Source: Chelydra serpentina (Eukaryota > Chordata > Testudines > Chelydridae). Taken from it: DNA of 64,000 bases. Shown piece by piece: positions 32,303 through 44,559 of the stretch. The notes under the pieces were generated by a model. It did not search any database. It saw nothing but the letters and a program-made list of their open reading frames with translations, and was not told where the DNA came from. Position numbers and translations under genes: made by a program. Position 1 is the stretch's first letter, and every line of letters begins with the position of its first letter. The stretch spans positions 31,623,001 through 31,687,000 of the forward strand of contig JBAIAC010000004.1 in NCBI GenBank assembly GCA_037349315.1. Direction: 5' to 3'.

Positions 32303-33379
32303 AGGGCCCTGGAGATTACAGAAGAAAAGGTGGTCTAGACTGGAGTGAGATAAAACCCTCCCTCTAGGATGTTCCTGTACACTGAGTCACTGTGTTTGTG
32401 AGGTGAGCGTTTCTTGGAATATCCAGATGTGTCTTGTGTCTTCCAGAAAATGAATCACCTGCTGCTGAGTACATGTCTTTTTTGCTAATTCTCATAAAGT
32501 AAACAGCTTTTGGGGGATTCACAGAAGTCAAATATGTGTTTTTATTGGCAATATCAAAGGAACTTTTGAATAGAGGGGTACTTGCTGATCTGCGGGTGTG
32601 AGCAGCGAAACATTTTTTAAACTATTCCCAGGAGCACTTCTGAGAATGATTTTTATAGTGCCAGAAAGGCTGATTTGTTGGCACTGTAGCCTTATTCCCC
32701 AAAACCCCATCAAAGTCTGAGTTTAAATAAAGATACAAATACAGCTGAAACCTCTGAGCAATTGCCATTCTTCTTAGTCGACTTTGTTTTGCTGTCTTTT
32801 TCTTACTTGTCTTTAGAGTCAGAAATTGTAGTGCTCTAATCTGAAACAAAATAAAAAGCTGATTGATGAGATGTCCACATGAAGGCAGCAGGCAGACCAG
32901 AAGTTACCCTGGTAACAGGGAGTCCCAGTTGTTAGTTCTCTTTTTTAAACTAGCAGGTGTCTAAAGAATCAGTTTTAAGGTAGGGTGAATCATTACAATA
33001 TACCCAATGGGCAGTTTCATGTGTTCTCTATAGGGGCTAGGGATATTGGCATTGGAACAGAAAAGTCTGCAAATTCTGCATATCCTCACAGACAGAATGC
33101 CAGCAAGATTTCCATGAAATTCCATTCTGGGAACAAGAAAGTTAACCTAATGTATCACAATCACAATTCATTAACTTCTGGGATTTTTTCTTTTTTTGGA
33201 AGGGGGCGTGTTATGGTATTTACACATTTTTGAGGGTTTTTTCTGTCTTCATTACATGACCTATTACAAGTCACTGTGACAGATTTTTCCTACAGATAAA
33301 GTGAGAAGTACATAAAATAAATAATATTTCTTTCATAACTTAATGTAAGTGTTTGATCTAGTGGATGGGGAATAAGACT

Positions 33380-33500
33380 AGGAGCTGGCAAACTTGTATT
33401 CTGTTCCCAGTCACTGGCCTTGCTTTGTGGTGTTCGGGAAGTCATTTCACTGCTCTGTGCCTGGTTCCTCTTTCCACTTTTTGTGTCTCTCTCTTATCAA
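33380..33500 (+). repeat. Possible MIR fragment
   Basis: GTTCGGGAAGTCATTTCACTGCTCTGTGCCTGGTTCC follows the word order of a MIR core (GGGCAAGTCACTTAACCTCTCTGTGCCTCAGTTTCC) with many changes. Confidence 0.4.
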
Positions 33501-34021
33501 TATAGACTCTTAGTTTTGAATCCCAGTTCTCATTAGGTCCTAGATCGGATCCTCTAACACGAAGCCCAGTGCCTGTGCAGCTTTATTGACTTCCACTGAA
33601 CTTGTGGATTTCATTGCAGGATAAAAGCCTGTTTTGACCAGAGCCAGCTCATTTAACCCCTTTGTGTCTTCATTTGTGTTTCACACGTGGGCAAACAATA
33701 CGTACTTAATTGACAGGAATTGTGTGAGGCTTAATTTGTTAACCTTTCTAAAGTACTTTGAAATCCCCACATGAGAAGACTGTAAAGAACTGAAAAAATA
33801 CTTCTCATGTGAGGTACTACAGAGTTCTGTTCTGTAATAGTAAAAGAGGCTGGGGCATCTCATTGAAGTACCAGGGAAGATCTATGGTAGATTTTGTCTT
33901 GATTTAAAATATGACAAGATGCTATCCTAAAGCTTAATTACTAGAGCTAGGTTTCTGCATATTCTGATGAATATCCCATGGCTTCTCCAACAGGTAACAT
34001 CAAAGTTCTCTGTAGAAGAGG

Positions 34022-34826
34022 CAGGACCAGTTCTAGGCACCAGCAAAGCAAGCAGGTGCATGGGGCAGCACATTTTCAGGGGCGGCATTCTGGCCATACT
34101 TTTTTTTTTTTTTGCTTGGGGTCCAGCAGCAGCAGTGCCCGCACCTTGTGGACGGGCCGGGCGTGCTCCGACATGTAGAGTGGGGGACATTCGGGCTGGG
34201 GGCCACCCCACAGGGCGCACAGAGCCGCCTGCACGTGCTGCAGGGCGGCCGCCCCCCAGCGCCGCAGCCAGGGCTGGGCAAAGCGGCTCAAACTGCCCAG
34301 GGGCTGCAGCAGGGCGGCCAGGAGCAGCAGCAGCAGTGGGGCCATAGAGGGGACTGGTGCCCGGGGCGCTGCTGTGCGGGGCCCGCGTCCCACCCTCCAG
34401 GGCTCCTGCCGGCCACTCCCTGGGGCTGCCCTGCCCCGGCTCATCAGCCCCCTGCAGGGGCAGTCCCCACGGCTCTGACCTCCCGGGTCCTGGCCTGTCC
34501 TGGAGGCCGGGAGCCCCGCTGCTTACCCCGACCCTGCCAGCTCTGGACTGGCTGGAGGCGAGGGGAGAGCGGGCGGAGTCAGGGCGCTGGGGAGGAGTCG
34601 GGTGGATGCAGCCTCCGTCCCTGCTAGTGTCATGAGCGGGATGCTGATGACCCACCCGGGGACCAAGTTACTAGTGACTCAGGACTGGGTTGGCAGGGGG
34701 GTGCAGTGGCGGGTGAGAGCCCAGGGCTGGGGTGGCAGGGGAGGGTGTGGGGGAGCCCAGGGCTGGGGTAGGGGGCAGCCAAAAATTGTTTTGCTTGGGG
34801 CAGCAAAAAACCTAGAGCCGGCCCTG
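34022..34826. mobile_element. GC-rich hAT element, 805 bp, with perfect 8-bp duplication
   Basis: Exact AGAAGAGG flanks it at 34014-34021 and 34827-34834. Ends CAGGACCAGTTCTAGG and CCTAGAGCCGGCCCTG are inverted repeats of the CAGGGCCGGCTCTAGG form. Subterminal GGTGCATGGGGCAGCA and GCTTGGGGCAGCAAAA words recur. A poly-T run lies at 34100-34112, and the middle 600 bases are CpG- and CAG-rich. Long overlapping frames on both strands (up to 242 codons) have compositional Gly/Pro/Ala bias and no transposase motif. Confidence 0.88.
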
Positions 34827-35240
34827 AGAAGAGGATGATCCACCCTCAAAAGAACTTAAAATCTGTTCATTTAAAAAAAACCCAAACCAAACCTTAATTT
34901 CCTCACTACATGTAATGCAGCCTCAATAACTAGGCAACTCATCCCCCTTAATGCTTAATCTCTTATTCATTTAATTTGCTTTAGTCAAAAACAAACCACC
35001 AACAAAAATGTCCACCTGACTAGAGAAATATATTTCCACAAGCCTAGAGGTAAACTTCATGCTTCCTAGGTATTAATCAGTAATAAAATGTTTATAGGTT
35101 TTTGGATGTGTACTATATTATTCACTTGTTGATATTTTGTTGGATCAGGTGCTTCCATTTCTATTTAATTTCCTGTAAGGATGCTTTATATACTTTTCTT
35201 TATGTGATGCTGCCTAGATTCTATGATGATGAGCACCTTA

Positions 35241-35494
35241 GGTCTTGTGTACACAATGCGTTAGTCTGCACTAGAAGAGTGTAAATTCTAGTGCATACAA
35301 GCGTGTTGATCACTAACAGGCTCACGTTGACCCTGCTAGCGTGCACTAAAAGTTCCCTAATGCCTGTTAACGCAATACCGTTTAAAACTGGACTACATTA
35401 ATGAGCAATAGGCAACTTTTAGTGCACAACATGCTAGTGTGCACTAGAATTTACACCCTTCTGGTGTGGACCTGTGCACCGTGTAGACAAGCCA
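35241..35494. mobile_element. PIF/Harbinger-like MITE, 254 bp, TTA duplication
   Basis: TTA flanks it at 35238-35240 and 35495-35497. Ends GGTCTTGTGTACAC and GTGTAGACAAGCCA are inverted repeats, and long inner arms match too (GTGTAAATTCTAGTGCA near the left, CTAGAATTTACACCC near the right). It lacks an open frame of interest. Confidence 0.8.
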
Positions 35495-37001
35495 TTAGAA
35501 ATGTGCTTATTGTAATAATAGATATACCATATGAATCTTCCACATAGTTGAGAGTTTTTCTTTTCCAATTTGGTATGATTATCATTGTGAACTTATTTAT
35601 ATTGTGGTGTTGCTAGAAATAATTAACTGTTGCTTTGCTGTTGTAGCTCAGTATGTATGGTGTTAAGATCTCCCTGTTATTTCTTAGACTATTGATAAGA
35701 CTTTCGCATGGCATGATGACAAAAAAATTAATTGGGGAGAATTTTCAAATCCTCTCGTTAAAATGTACTACAGTAACTTGTTTAATATAAAACAATAATT
35801 CGTTGAGAGAGAAATTGAGAGCAGAAGGAAAGGATCATTCAGCCCTGCTCATGACCTGATGTTATATCTAGTGATTGGTTTCTCACCATTAATAGCTTTT
35901 GCATATGTGCTGATGAGACCAGTCCTGCTAGCCTTTCTTTGTTTTCTTAAAATACTCAGTTTGTTAGTCATTACAGGGAATCATGCAGGATAAGTTTTAG
36001 GCCTATAAAACACACTGTCAGGGAACCGCAGCCAACCACAGGATAGACACTTTTATTACAATAATATAATGCAGTAACAAGAATTTTTTTAATCCTTAAA
36101 ATGCTGTGGGTACGTACTGATTTCCCCTTTACTCCTTCCTTCCCAACGCTGTCACTTCTAGAATGATGGGAGAGATCCCAACAGAGAGAGAGAGAGAGGT
36201 CTTTTTCTTAGATTTACAGCCCATAAGCATCAGATTTTTTTATTTTTTTTTAAGTAGAAGAGTGTAGCTCAGTTTGCCTTGTTTATAATCAATAATTTCC
36301 CTTCTGGATTATTTGTCGTGCATCAAAGTACTCAGCTGGTGGGAATGTGAGATACCTGACTCCACATGAGGAAAGCTTTCAAAATTGGGAAGGCGGGAGA
36401 GTGGAAAAACTCCCTAAAAAGGACACCTTTAAAAATTCAAAACTATACAAAGCATTTGTTGAAAAACCGTGTTGCCTGCATTAGCTCCCTTTGCAGCTAT
36501 CTTAGAATCGTACTTGCTTTTCCTTCCTCCTCTTCATGTTCTAAGAATATGAGTAAAAACCACAATACAGCACTTCTGAACACAAAGGTCAGGCAAACCT
36601 CAACTCAAATGAAAAGATAAGAGGGGAGCTCCACAAAGGGACTGTTGCAAAGATTTTTTTTTTCCACTCAGAACCCACTCTTGTAGGTTTTTTGCAAGTT
36701 GGAATGATCTGAGACATGCATGTTTATGGAGCCAGTAGAAAGTGTAAATTAAACCAATTTAGGCCCCAGTAGAGCAAGGTACCTAAGCACGTGACCAGTC
36801 CCACTGCAGACAAGCATATACTTAATGTCACACTGAATAACTTTTAGACCGCAATTCAGATAGGAGCATATTGCCCTAAAACCAGTGGAACCAGCAAAAA
36901 TAATTACACAGCTAGTCTTTTTAGCAAATGTGCTAGCTTTTCCGTTCTGTCGGCTTTGAAGTTCTATCAAATTCTTTACTTTGCAATGTTTTGTTTTTCA
37001 G

Positions 37002-37103
37002 GATGGGAAGAAGAAGTTTGACAAGGAAAGTGAGAAATATTATTCCATTCTAGAGAAGCACTTAAATTTATCAGCAAAGAAAAAAGAATCTCATTTACAA
37101 GAT
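37002..37103 (+). CDS. ARHGAP42: ARHGAP42 coding exon (BAR domain)
   Basis: A 102-nt exon (34 codons, phase 0/0) follows the pyrimidine-rich acceptor TTGTTTTTCAG and precedes the donor GTAAGC. It reads DGKKKFDKESEKYY, then a central ILEKHLNLSAKKKES segment, and ends HLQD. This is the lysine-rich middle of the BAR domain, where basic residues on the concave face contact acidic lipids. The mammalian GRAF proteins I recall end this exon with LQE; here the last codon is GAT (Asp), directly against the donor. The downstream neighbour is a CR1 LINE fragment beginning about 230 bases after the donor. Confidence 0.95.
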
Positions 37104-37327
37104 GTAAGCTCTTACCCTTTTACTAGACCATAAGTTTATCTTTAAAAAGATTTGTCTTTAGGACATTCTGTATTTTCCTTTACAAAAAACGGATGGTGAT
37201 TTCTGCCAGACCCTGTTGCTAGGTACATATACCTAAATTCTGTATATGAGATAAATACTATTCTGATGTAAAATAAAACTCTTAAAATGGCAGTATTTCC
37301 CACGTGCGCTGCAATATTTTAAATAAA

Positions 37328-37984
37328 ATAAAGAATCCCATGCACTGCTATAGACTAGGGACCGAATGGCTGGGCAGCGGTTCTGCAGAAAAGGACCTAG
37401 GGGTTACAGTGGACGAAAAGCTGAATATGAGTCAACAGTGTGTCCTTGTTGCCAAGAAGGCTAACGGCATTTTGGGCTGTATAAGTAGGGGCATTTCCAG
37501 CAGATCTAGGGACGTGATTATTCCCCTCTATTCGGCACTGGTGAGGCCTCATTTGGAGTACTGTGCCCAGTTTTGGGCCCCACACTACAAGCAGGATGTG
37601 GATAAATTGGAAAGAGTCCAGCGGAGGGCAACAAAAATGATTAGGGGGCTGGAGCACATGACTTATGAGGAGAAGCTGAGGGAACTGGGATTGTTTAGCC
37701 TGCAGAAGAGAAGAATGAGGGGGGATTTGATAGCTGCTTTCAACTACCTGAAAGGGGGTTCCAAAGAGGATGGGTCTAGACTGTTCTCAGTGGTAGAAGA
37801 TGACAGAACAAGGAGTAATGGTCTCAAGTTGCAGAGGGGGAGGTTTAGGTTGGATATTAGGAAAAACTTTTTCACTAGTAGGGTGGTGAAGCACTGGAAT
37901 GGGTTACCTAGGGAGGTGGTGGAATCTCCTTCCTTAGAGGTTTTTAAGGTCAGGCTTGACAAAGCCCTGGCTGGGATGATTTAG
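37328..37984 (+). pseudogene. CR1 RT C-terminal fragment (open)
   Basis: The frame runs without a stop from [16 protein letters not shown] through [49 protein letters not shown] and [18 protein letters not shown] to the natural end LDKALAGMI. It is the same C-terminal ~215 residues as in the long copy, differing by a handful of residues. The RT catalytic core is absent, so it cannot act alone. The first few codons of the open frame come from the intron. Confidence 0.9.
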
Positions 37985-38080
37985 TTGGGGATTGGGTCCT
38001 GCTTTGAGCAGGGGGTGGGACTAGATGACCTCCTGAGGTCCCTTCCAACCCTGAGATTCTATGATGCTATGATTCTATGA
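37333..38080 (+). mobile_element. CR1 LINE, 5'-truncated 3' end
   Basis: It starts abruptly in the RT C-terminal region, includes the 3' UTR, and ends with repeated ATTCTATGATGCTATGATTC, the CR1 terminal octamer motif. It is very similar to the copy at 21961-24140, suggesting the same young subfamily. No target duplication is evident. Confidence 0.92.
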
Positions 38081-38589
38081 AATTGCAAACCTAAGTTTTA
38101 CTATTTACAATATTTGTAATGTTCTAATAAAAATGTATGACCTTTATTTGGAAGGAGTATGTGGAATATTTAGAATTAATAAAATTAGGCTATTCTGACT
38201 TTTTTTTATTTAATTGACTCAATTTTACATAAATTTTCAACTAGATAACTGAGCCTGAAGCATTTTAATCACACTTTTTATGATTTTCAGCATGTCATGT
38301 TTTCTGCTTTAATCTGAGAGAAACATTCTTTCCATTATAAAACTATATGGCTGTATTTTATGAGATTAAAAAGAGTGCAAATAAATAATAGATTGACAAA
38401 AGTTTTTGACAGATTTTGTGCATGTGATCGTCAGGTAAACTTGTGTTTGTCATAACAAAATGTAGTAAAATATGACCTCATAAGATTCTTGGTTTGAGCA
38501 AAGAATAATTGGTCCTTATGTAACCTTTGGTTGGGATAGAGTTCACTTCATTTCCCATCTCCAGTGCCTTAAAAAAAAAACCAACTCCC

Positions 38590-38873
38590 CATAGGCGCCG
38601 ACTTTAGTCAGTGCCGGTGGGTGCTCGCGCCGCTTCCTCCCCATACCCCTCTCCCGAGGTGCCACCGTTGCGCTTTCCCACCCCCTCAGGCTCGCCGCCC
38701 GCCAAACAGCTGACGGACGGGAAGCCTGTGAGCTAAAAAAAGCGACTTCGTGGGGCGGTGCCTCCGGAGGCGGAACCCGGAAGCGGAGGTGAGCTGGGCA
38801 CGGGGGGGCTGGCGGGGAGCTGCCGGTGGGTGCTTTCACCAGCCCCGGAGCACCCACGGAGTCGGCACCTATG
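38590..38873. mobile_element. GC-rich hAT MITE of the CATAGGCGCCGACT family, copy 2, perfect 8-bp duplication
   Basis: CAACTCCC occurs exactly at 38582-38589 and 38874-38881. Ends CATAGGCGCCGACTTTAG and GAGTCGGCACCTATG are inverted repeats. The last ~50 bases are the reverse complement of the first ~50 of copy 1 (25027), so the two lie in opposite orientation. The interior differs (copy 2 lacks the GGGGCCCCGCC repeats). Confidence 0.88.
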
Positions 38874-38881
38874 CAACTCCC

Positions 38882-39950
38882 ACAGAAAGTAGCTGGAGAC
38901 CCAGAGTTCAGTCGCTAAGGATTTTCAGCAAGGATTGTACAGGGTCAAGCACCGCACATTCAAGTCCCAAAAGGAACTAAAGAAATGGATTTAATTAAAT
39001 AACTTTATAAAATCTTATAATAAAGAAACAAATAATAATCTAATTTTTACAGCATGACATGGCTATTTTATAATCCACAGACATTACCTTCACAGTTATA
39101 CATAAACATCAATAAAGAAAACAAATTAAAATCTGAACAGTTCAGTCCCCGCAGAAATACAGTGAGAAGAAACTGAAAGTTCCCAAAAGTTCACTTAAGT
39201 CTAAGTTAGAGTCTTTGATCACCAAATCTATACAGTCTGGTAAGTCTAAAACAACATCTTCCCTGCACTTGCTTGTAGGAATTGTCAGTTGGAATCCAGG
39301 CAGACTCTTCCTCTGCTGAAATCACTGCTAGCCAGACAGCTAACCGATTAACCAACCACTCAGTTAAGTGTATAGATGTAAAGAAAACCCTGTAACAAGA
39401 AAATACAAAACTAAGAATAGCAAAATATAAATGACTCTTTCCCCATAACTGCATTTAAAGAACAGTTGGTGACTCAGACTAGTTGAGACAATTTAACTAG
39501 AACAGTTCGGCTAAAATCAAAACAACATTCAAAGCATACAATTAAAATAGAAGTTATTTTTCTCTCCCAATTTCCCCTTGCTATAATTAGCATTGCCCAG
39601 GCTTCCCTGCTAGAGAGGTAACAACATCACTAACCTGCTGCAAAATGCTTCAGAATTAGGGACAACAGCCTGCTCTGCTCATGGGCTCAGCTTCTCCCAA
39701 CTCACACAGGCCACATAGCCCTTTGCAAAGCAGGTGCCCTACCTGCTTGCCCTCCCGGAGTCTGACCCCAGCAACACACAGGGAACCTATTAGAGCACAC
39801 CCAAAACTACCAAACCCATTTCCAGGAGTTTCTGGATTTGGAGTGCTTAATCTGCCTAGCAAAAATGACCCAGACACAACTCGCTCCTTCCTCCCCACAA
39901 TAGGTCTCTTAAAGCTATATCTCCCTATTAGGCACATGGTTACACTTACT
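38882..39950. other. Unclassified intron segment, possibly LTR-derived
   Basis: Composition changes from AT-rich (38980-39200) to mixed (39650-39900) and there are short Pro-rich frames on both strands. I could not find terminal repeats, a primer site or coding motifs. Confidence 0.2.
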
Positions 39951-39958
39951 CTTGTGTA

Positions 39959-40078
39959 GAGTGACCATATGACCCTATTTTATAGGGACAGTCCCGATTT
40001 TGGGATCTTTTTCTTATATAGGCTCCTATTACCCTCCAGCCCCTGTTCCAATGTTTCACATTTGCTGTCTGGTCACCC
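39959..40078. mobile_element. 120-bp MITE with TA flanks, copy 1
   Basis: Ends GAGTGACCATATGACC and CTGTCTGGTCACCC are inverted repeats with TA on both sides (39957-39958, 40079-40080), as for Tc1/mariner-type insertions. The core TTTTATAGGGACAGTCCCGA and TCTTTTTCTTA matches copy 2 at 59591-59709. Confidence 0.75.
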
Positions 40079-43000
40079 TACTCTTGTGAGTACTACTTCT
40101 TTGCACTAGTAGTTTCAACAGAAGTCAGTGGGCCTGATTCCTCACTGCCTTGTACCTTGTGTAGCCCTTAATGCCTGTACAAAGTGCCATGTTTATCTGG
40201 TAGCATTTTACATCTGTAGCATTTTGCAGTATTGTAAATGACTACACAGGTATAAGGCAATGAATATTGAGTCTCATTGAGAATATTTGCATGCGTAGAG
40301 GCTTGCATAATTGGACGCAGAATTACATATTTTTTCGTGCATTACTTTTGCTTCCTAAGAGTTAACCGTACTTCCAAATAGAGTCCACGGAGTTTAATTG
40401 CCATACTGTGTACAGATTAAGGGATCTACAGTGATAAAAAAACTATTCAGAGAGGATTGTTCTATTATGAGCACAAAGCTCTAATTATACAGGGTAAAAG
40501 TATTTAAACCTGATATGTTCCACATAACCATGCATTTATGTGGCACTCATTTGATTTCAACAGAGTCTACCAGGGTCATAGCCTTAAATGTAGACGCATC
40601 ATCTGTTTTAAAGAGTACATACTGTAACTCTTACTTTTTAAAAGCATGCATAGTTCTAATTTAGCAGAAGGATCCCCTTTTTAGCTATGTTGTTAGATTA
40701 AATCATTTTCCTGTGAAGCAAATTACAAGTTGTTTTTTCAGTATTACTCACACTATATTAAATTTTCCAAAAAAGATGGGCACTATTTTAATAGCATTAT
40801 TGTCAATGATAAACTCCGAAATCTTGGAAATTATTTTGCTGACAAAATTCTACACAAAAGACCTAACCATCTCTCAGAAAGTCACGAAGTGTGGTTTTTA
40901 TATTTACCTGATATACTACTGCAATTTCATAACATTTATTCTTTTATATTGTACTCGCTAAAACAGATGTCGGTATGATGAATCAACTGTAGAGAAAAAA
41001 ACATTAATTTTACAAGGGTTTTTTGTTCCAGTCACAGGCCAAATTTACATATACACAACTCTGACAAGTCCATAAATTCCCCTTACATTAATGGGGAAAT
41101 AGTTCCATTAGAGGTTAAGCAGGAAGTCAGAAAACAATTCTCGATGTATTTACCTATAAATCAAGATTTGGTTAAGTCAAGTTAAGTGCTAATTTATTGT
41201 CGGGTTTAAATAAAGCACATATTGCTGGGATGGTTATGAAGATTATTTATTAATTTGTAGTTAAAAAACTAATTGAAATTAAATAAAATGTATCAACTAT
41301 GAATATAATTAAATAAACTGTCTTAGACTCATGAAGGATTTGACTTGAGCATACAAACTAATGGAAAATCACAGTAAAAATTTTCCCCTCTGTCCTTAAA
41401 TGATCACTTCATGCCTAAATATTGAATTTCATAAGGGATGCTAGTTAGTCTACTTTTCTAACGGCCGTGAGTGTAGCACATATAGGGCTCCAGATTTATG
41501 TTGATATAACTGCATTGATATCAGTAGAGTTACGCCAGCATAAAACTGGAGTAAGGACAGTGGTGAATCAGGCATTTAAATTATAAAAACTGGTTGTCGG
41601 GGAGTTAGATAAAGAATGGGGCAGCTTCTCTTGTTTTGAGTTTGATTCAAAATGTGCAATTTTAATATTGGGCATATGTTTAGTTTTGATGGTAGTATTA
41701 TCACCCCATGTCATGGTTGTCCAGACTTGGCCAAGCTGAAGTTGGCACTAGCTGTGAGCCAGAGGGCCACATGCAATTCCCCTAAAATGGAGTAGGTTGC
41801 AAAGTTATTTATTTATTTGTAATGCAGAGATACAGCCACCAGAGACTTCAGATCCCTGCATTTGATGTTCCATCTTGATCCAAGTGGAGGCCTGTGTTTT
41901 CCATACATCTGTATTTACAGGGCTATAGTCACATAGTAAAGATCCTTCTTTGTGCCAGACCTTGGGCTACCACTGTCAAATAGCATGTAAGGTGAAGATC
42001 ATTTGGGTATGAGTTTTGTCATAATATGCAGGACATTCCATAATAGTACACAGAGTATTGACATACTTTTTACAAACTGCACACAATATGTGATGTAAAA
42101 AAACCAAAAACCCATTGTGACCAACTTTTTTACTATCCCTATGAGAAAACCTATGGAAATAAATGAGAGTTACAGATTTAAAAAGGAATAGACCTGAATC
42201 AATGCTACAAACATCAATTTTGGTAGCCCCCTATTGATCACTAAATACAGATTCATGAAATTGAGCTTTCAAAATCATGCTCACGTATGGAGGCATGTCC
42301 ATCATGGAAGAACAGATCTGATGCACATTCTAGTGCTATTGCCGGTCAGTCAAAATAATACTGACTCTAACTGTCTATCATAAAAGCCGCTGCTGTAATT
42401 AACCATACAGTAAGCCATTCTTTACCATCAGCTGAGTGGCACACAAAAAGGTGTGAACATCTTTCCTGCCTTGGAAAAGTTCAGATAAACCACTTCTTAA
42501 TTGATTCTTACAACTGTGAATGCTCATTCATCAAGCAAACTCATCAGCCTTCCCAGAAGATGGCTTTTGGAGAGTGTGATTTGATCCCTATACCCAAATG
42601 ATCATTGTGGCCCAAGTTTTAGACAGTGTTTCAAAACATGCTTAAGTCCCAATGAAGTTCAACATGTGCTTACGTGCTTTTCTGTGGATGGATTAAAGCA
42701 TGTTCGTGAGTGCTTTCCTGAACTGGGCCCTGAAAGAGCTCATTGCTAAAACCAAATCAAACTATTTATATAGAACCAAAAGTAAAAACTGAGGCCCATG
42801 TTATGCAAATTCTCATTGTCTGCAATCCCATGAGTAAGGTTTGCAGGATCATACCCTAAAGTTGTAACACATTGCTAAATTCTGCCAAATTGCATACCCT
42901 ATATACCCTAGTTTATATACTTTTTATAATATAGCTATTAATACACTAAGTTTTAGATTAATCAAGGAAACCAGTAATAGAAAATACAACAAAAATACCA

Positions 43001-43793
43001 CTTTGTGGTAAAAGCCTTAATTTTTGGAGTTGTGTGGCTTTTGAGTGCTTGATTTCTTATCCTTAACATTAGCTTTTGCATTTAATTTCCTGTTTTGCTT
43101 TTTATAGGCCTAAAAAGGAACAAGTGTTACTGATTCATTTTTAAGATAATATTAAAGCTAATATTTTTGCTTTGAAGTGCTAATGGAGTACTGTAGAAGT
43201 GGTTCAATGTTAAAAGTCTCCATGCTACTAAATGATGATATTCACACCCTTACCTGAAGAAGTATTAATTAGAGGTGCCATTAACAGGCAGAATCTTTAA
43301 CTGGCGACAAATACTGATTGTACAAATACAAGATTTAAAATATACTAAACCTGTTTTCTTTAAAAATGCATATTCTTTCTGTTCCTTGATGGAAACTATA
43401 AAATAAGCCATCTTCAATTTTCTAGCTTCACATATGTTTGTTATTTGAGTTCCAAATTTAATCAGAACATAAGAGAAAAATGTATTATTTTTATACTTCC
43501 ATAAATCAGAAATGGCTGAACTGATGTTACTGAAAGTTTCCACAATTAAAAAAAGAAATTCCCTTAGAGCTGAGACCAGACATAGACGATTTCAGCCCAA
43601 AAGGAACTTCCTTGAGGAAAGTTATGAATAACTGAAAAAATTGAGTTAAAATGGGAACTGGCCATGTGTTCTGTCTCCCTCTAATGGCTTGTTTACACGG
43701 AGGATAAGATCCTACTACTCTTATCAGTTGGTGGAGTTAATTCTTTATCTCCAGTGACAGAAGCCTTTGCTTTGGTGTTGGAGTTTCCAGGTT

Positions 43794-43833
43794 CGAGTAT
43801 TGACTGCTATCCCATGGTAGCAGTCAATACTCG
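43794..43833. repeat. Perfect 16-bp inverted repeat (hairpin) with 8-base loop
   Basis: CGAGTATTGACTGCTA and its exact complement TAGCAGTCAATACTCG are separated by TCCCATGG. After one mismatch the outer GT/AC pair continues the stem. It is not inside a recognised element. Confidence 0.85.
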
Positions 43834-44559
43834 TACATTTCCAGCAAACACTGCAAACTACACTTTCTGTAAGACATTGGAAAAACGAAAACATGAAAAT
43901 TAGCTATTGTGAAAGTGTAAAACTATAAAATATTTTTTATATTCTCAGACAGCTTGATTCATGTTATGAAATGATAGGCTGCTAGATTTCTGTGTTTAAA
44001 ACATATCCCTCTCTTTCTCTCCCTCTCTCTCTGAGATAATATGTGGAAAAGGCATTTGAAACTACTCATGCTGGGAAATGTGCAAGGAATCAGTCATGCG
44101 TGATATTCAAGAGAATCCTTAACAAGGCACAACAGCTTTGATGCCCCTTTTTGTTTTCTTGTTCCACTCCCTCCTCCTTTTTCCATGATGCTCAGAATGT
44201 GTGGAGCACCTTCCCCCAAGCCACCTTTCCTTACTTCATGCCAGGCTCTCCTAAAATTCACATAAAATAAATCCAGGAGAGGAGAGAAAAGGAAAGAGGA
44301 GCGGGGTTGGGGGAACCCTATGGCCTACATTTTTAGCTTGGATGTCTAAACGTAGGGTCCTAAATCTGTATTTAGTAACCTAAATAAGTGCCCTAAGTTT
44401 CAGAAGTGCTGAGCACACACAACTCCCAATGACCTTAATGAATGCTCAGCAGCTCTGGGTGGGGAGCCACGTATGTGAGTGCCTTACTTTAGGCACTCAG
44501 GTTTGAAGATTTTATTCTATATTAATGCAACCCGTCTCATGTGTCCTTGCCCTCAGGAA

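Larger units (their letters stand above)
3256..37001 (+). other. 33.7-kb ARHGAP42 intron
   Basis: The intron is bounded by GTAAGG at 3256 and TTTTCAG ending at 37001. Between the elements listed separately, the stretches 6006-7440, 8330-13190, 17079-19157, 25600-26580, 27780-29120, 30996-33380 and 34835-36990 show no gene, RNA or mobile element that I can name; they are AT-rich intron with homopolymer runs (poly-T at 27068-27084, GA repeat around 36183-36198). Insertions account for a large part of its length. Confidence 0.85.

Noticed and set aside
34112..34655. Overlapping open frames of 171-242 codons on both strands
   Set aside because: They lie inside the hAT element 34022-34826, whose exact TSD defines it. 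The frames are Gly/Pro/Ala/Gln-rich because of GC and CAG content, and none shows a domain motif or splice context.
40713..40978. Two overlapping 82-codon frames
   Set aside because: They are AT-rich intron with shifted versions of the same bases in two frames; neither has splice signals or a recognisable domain.
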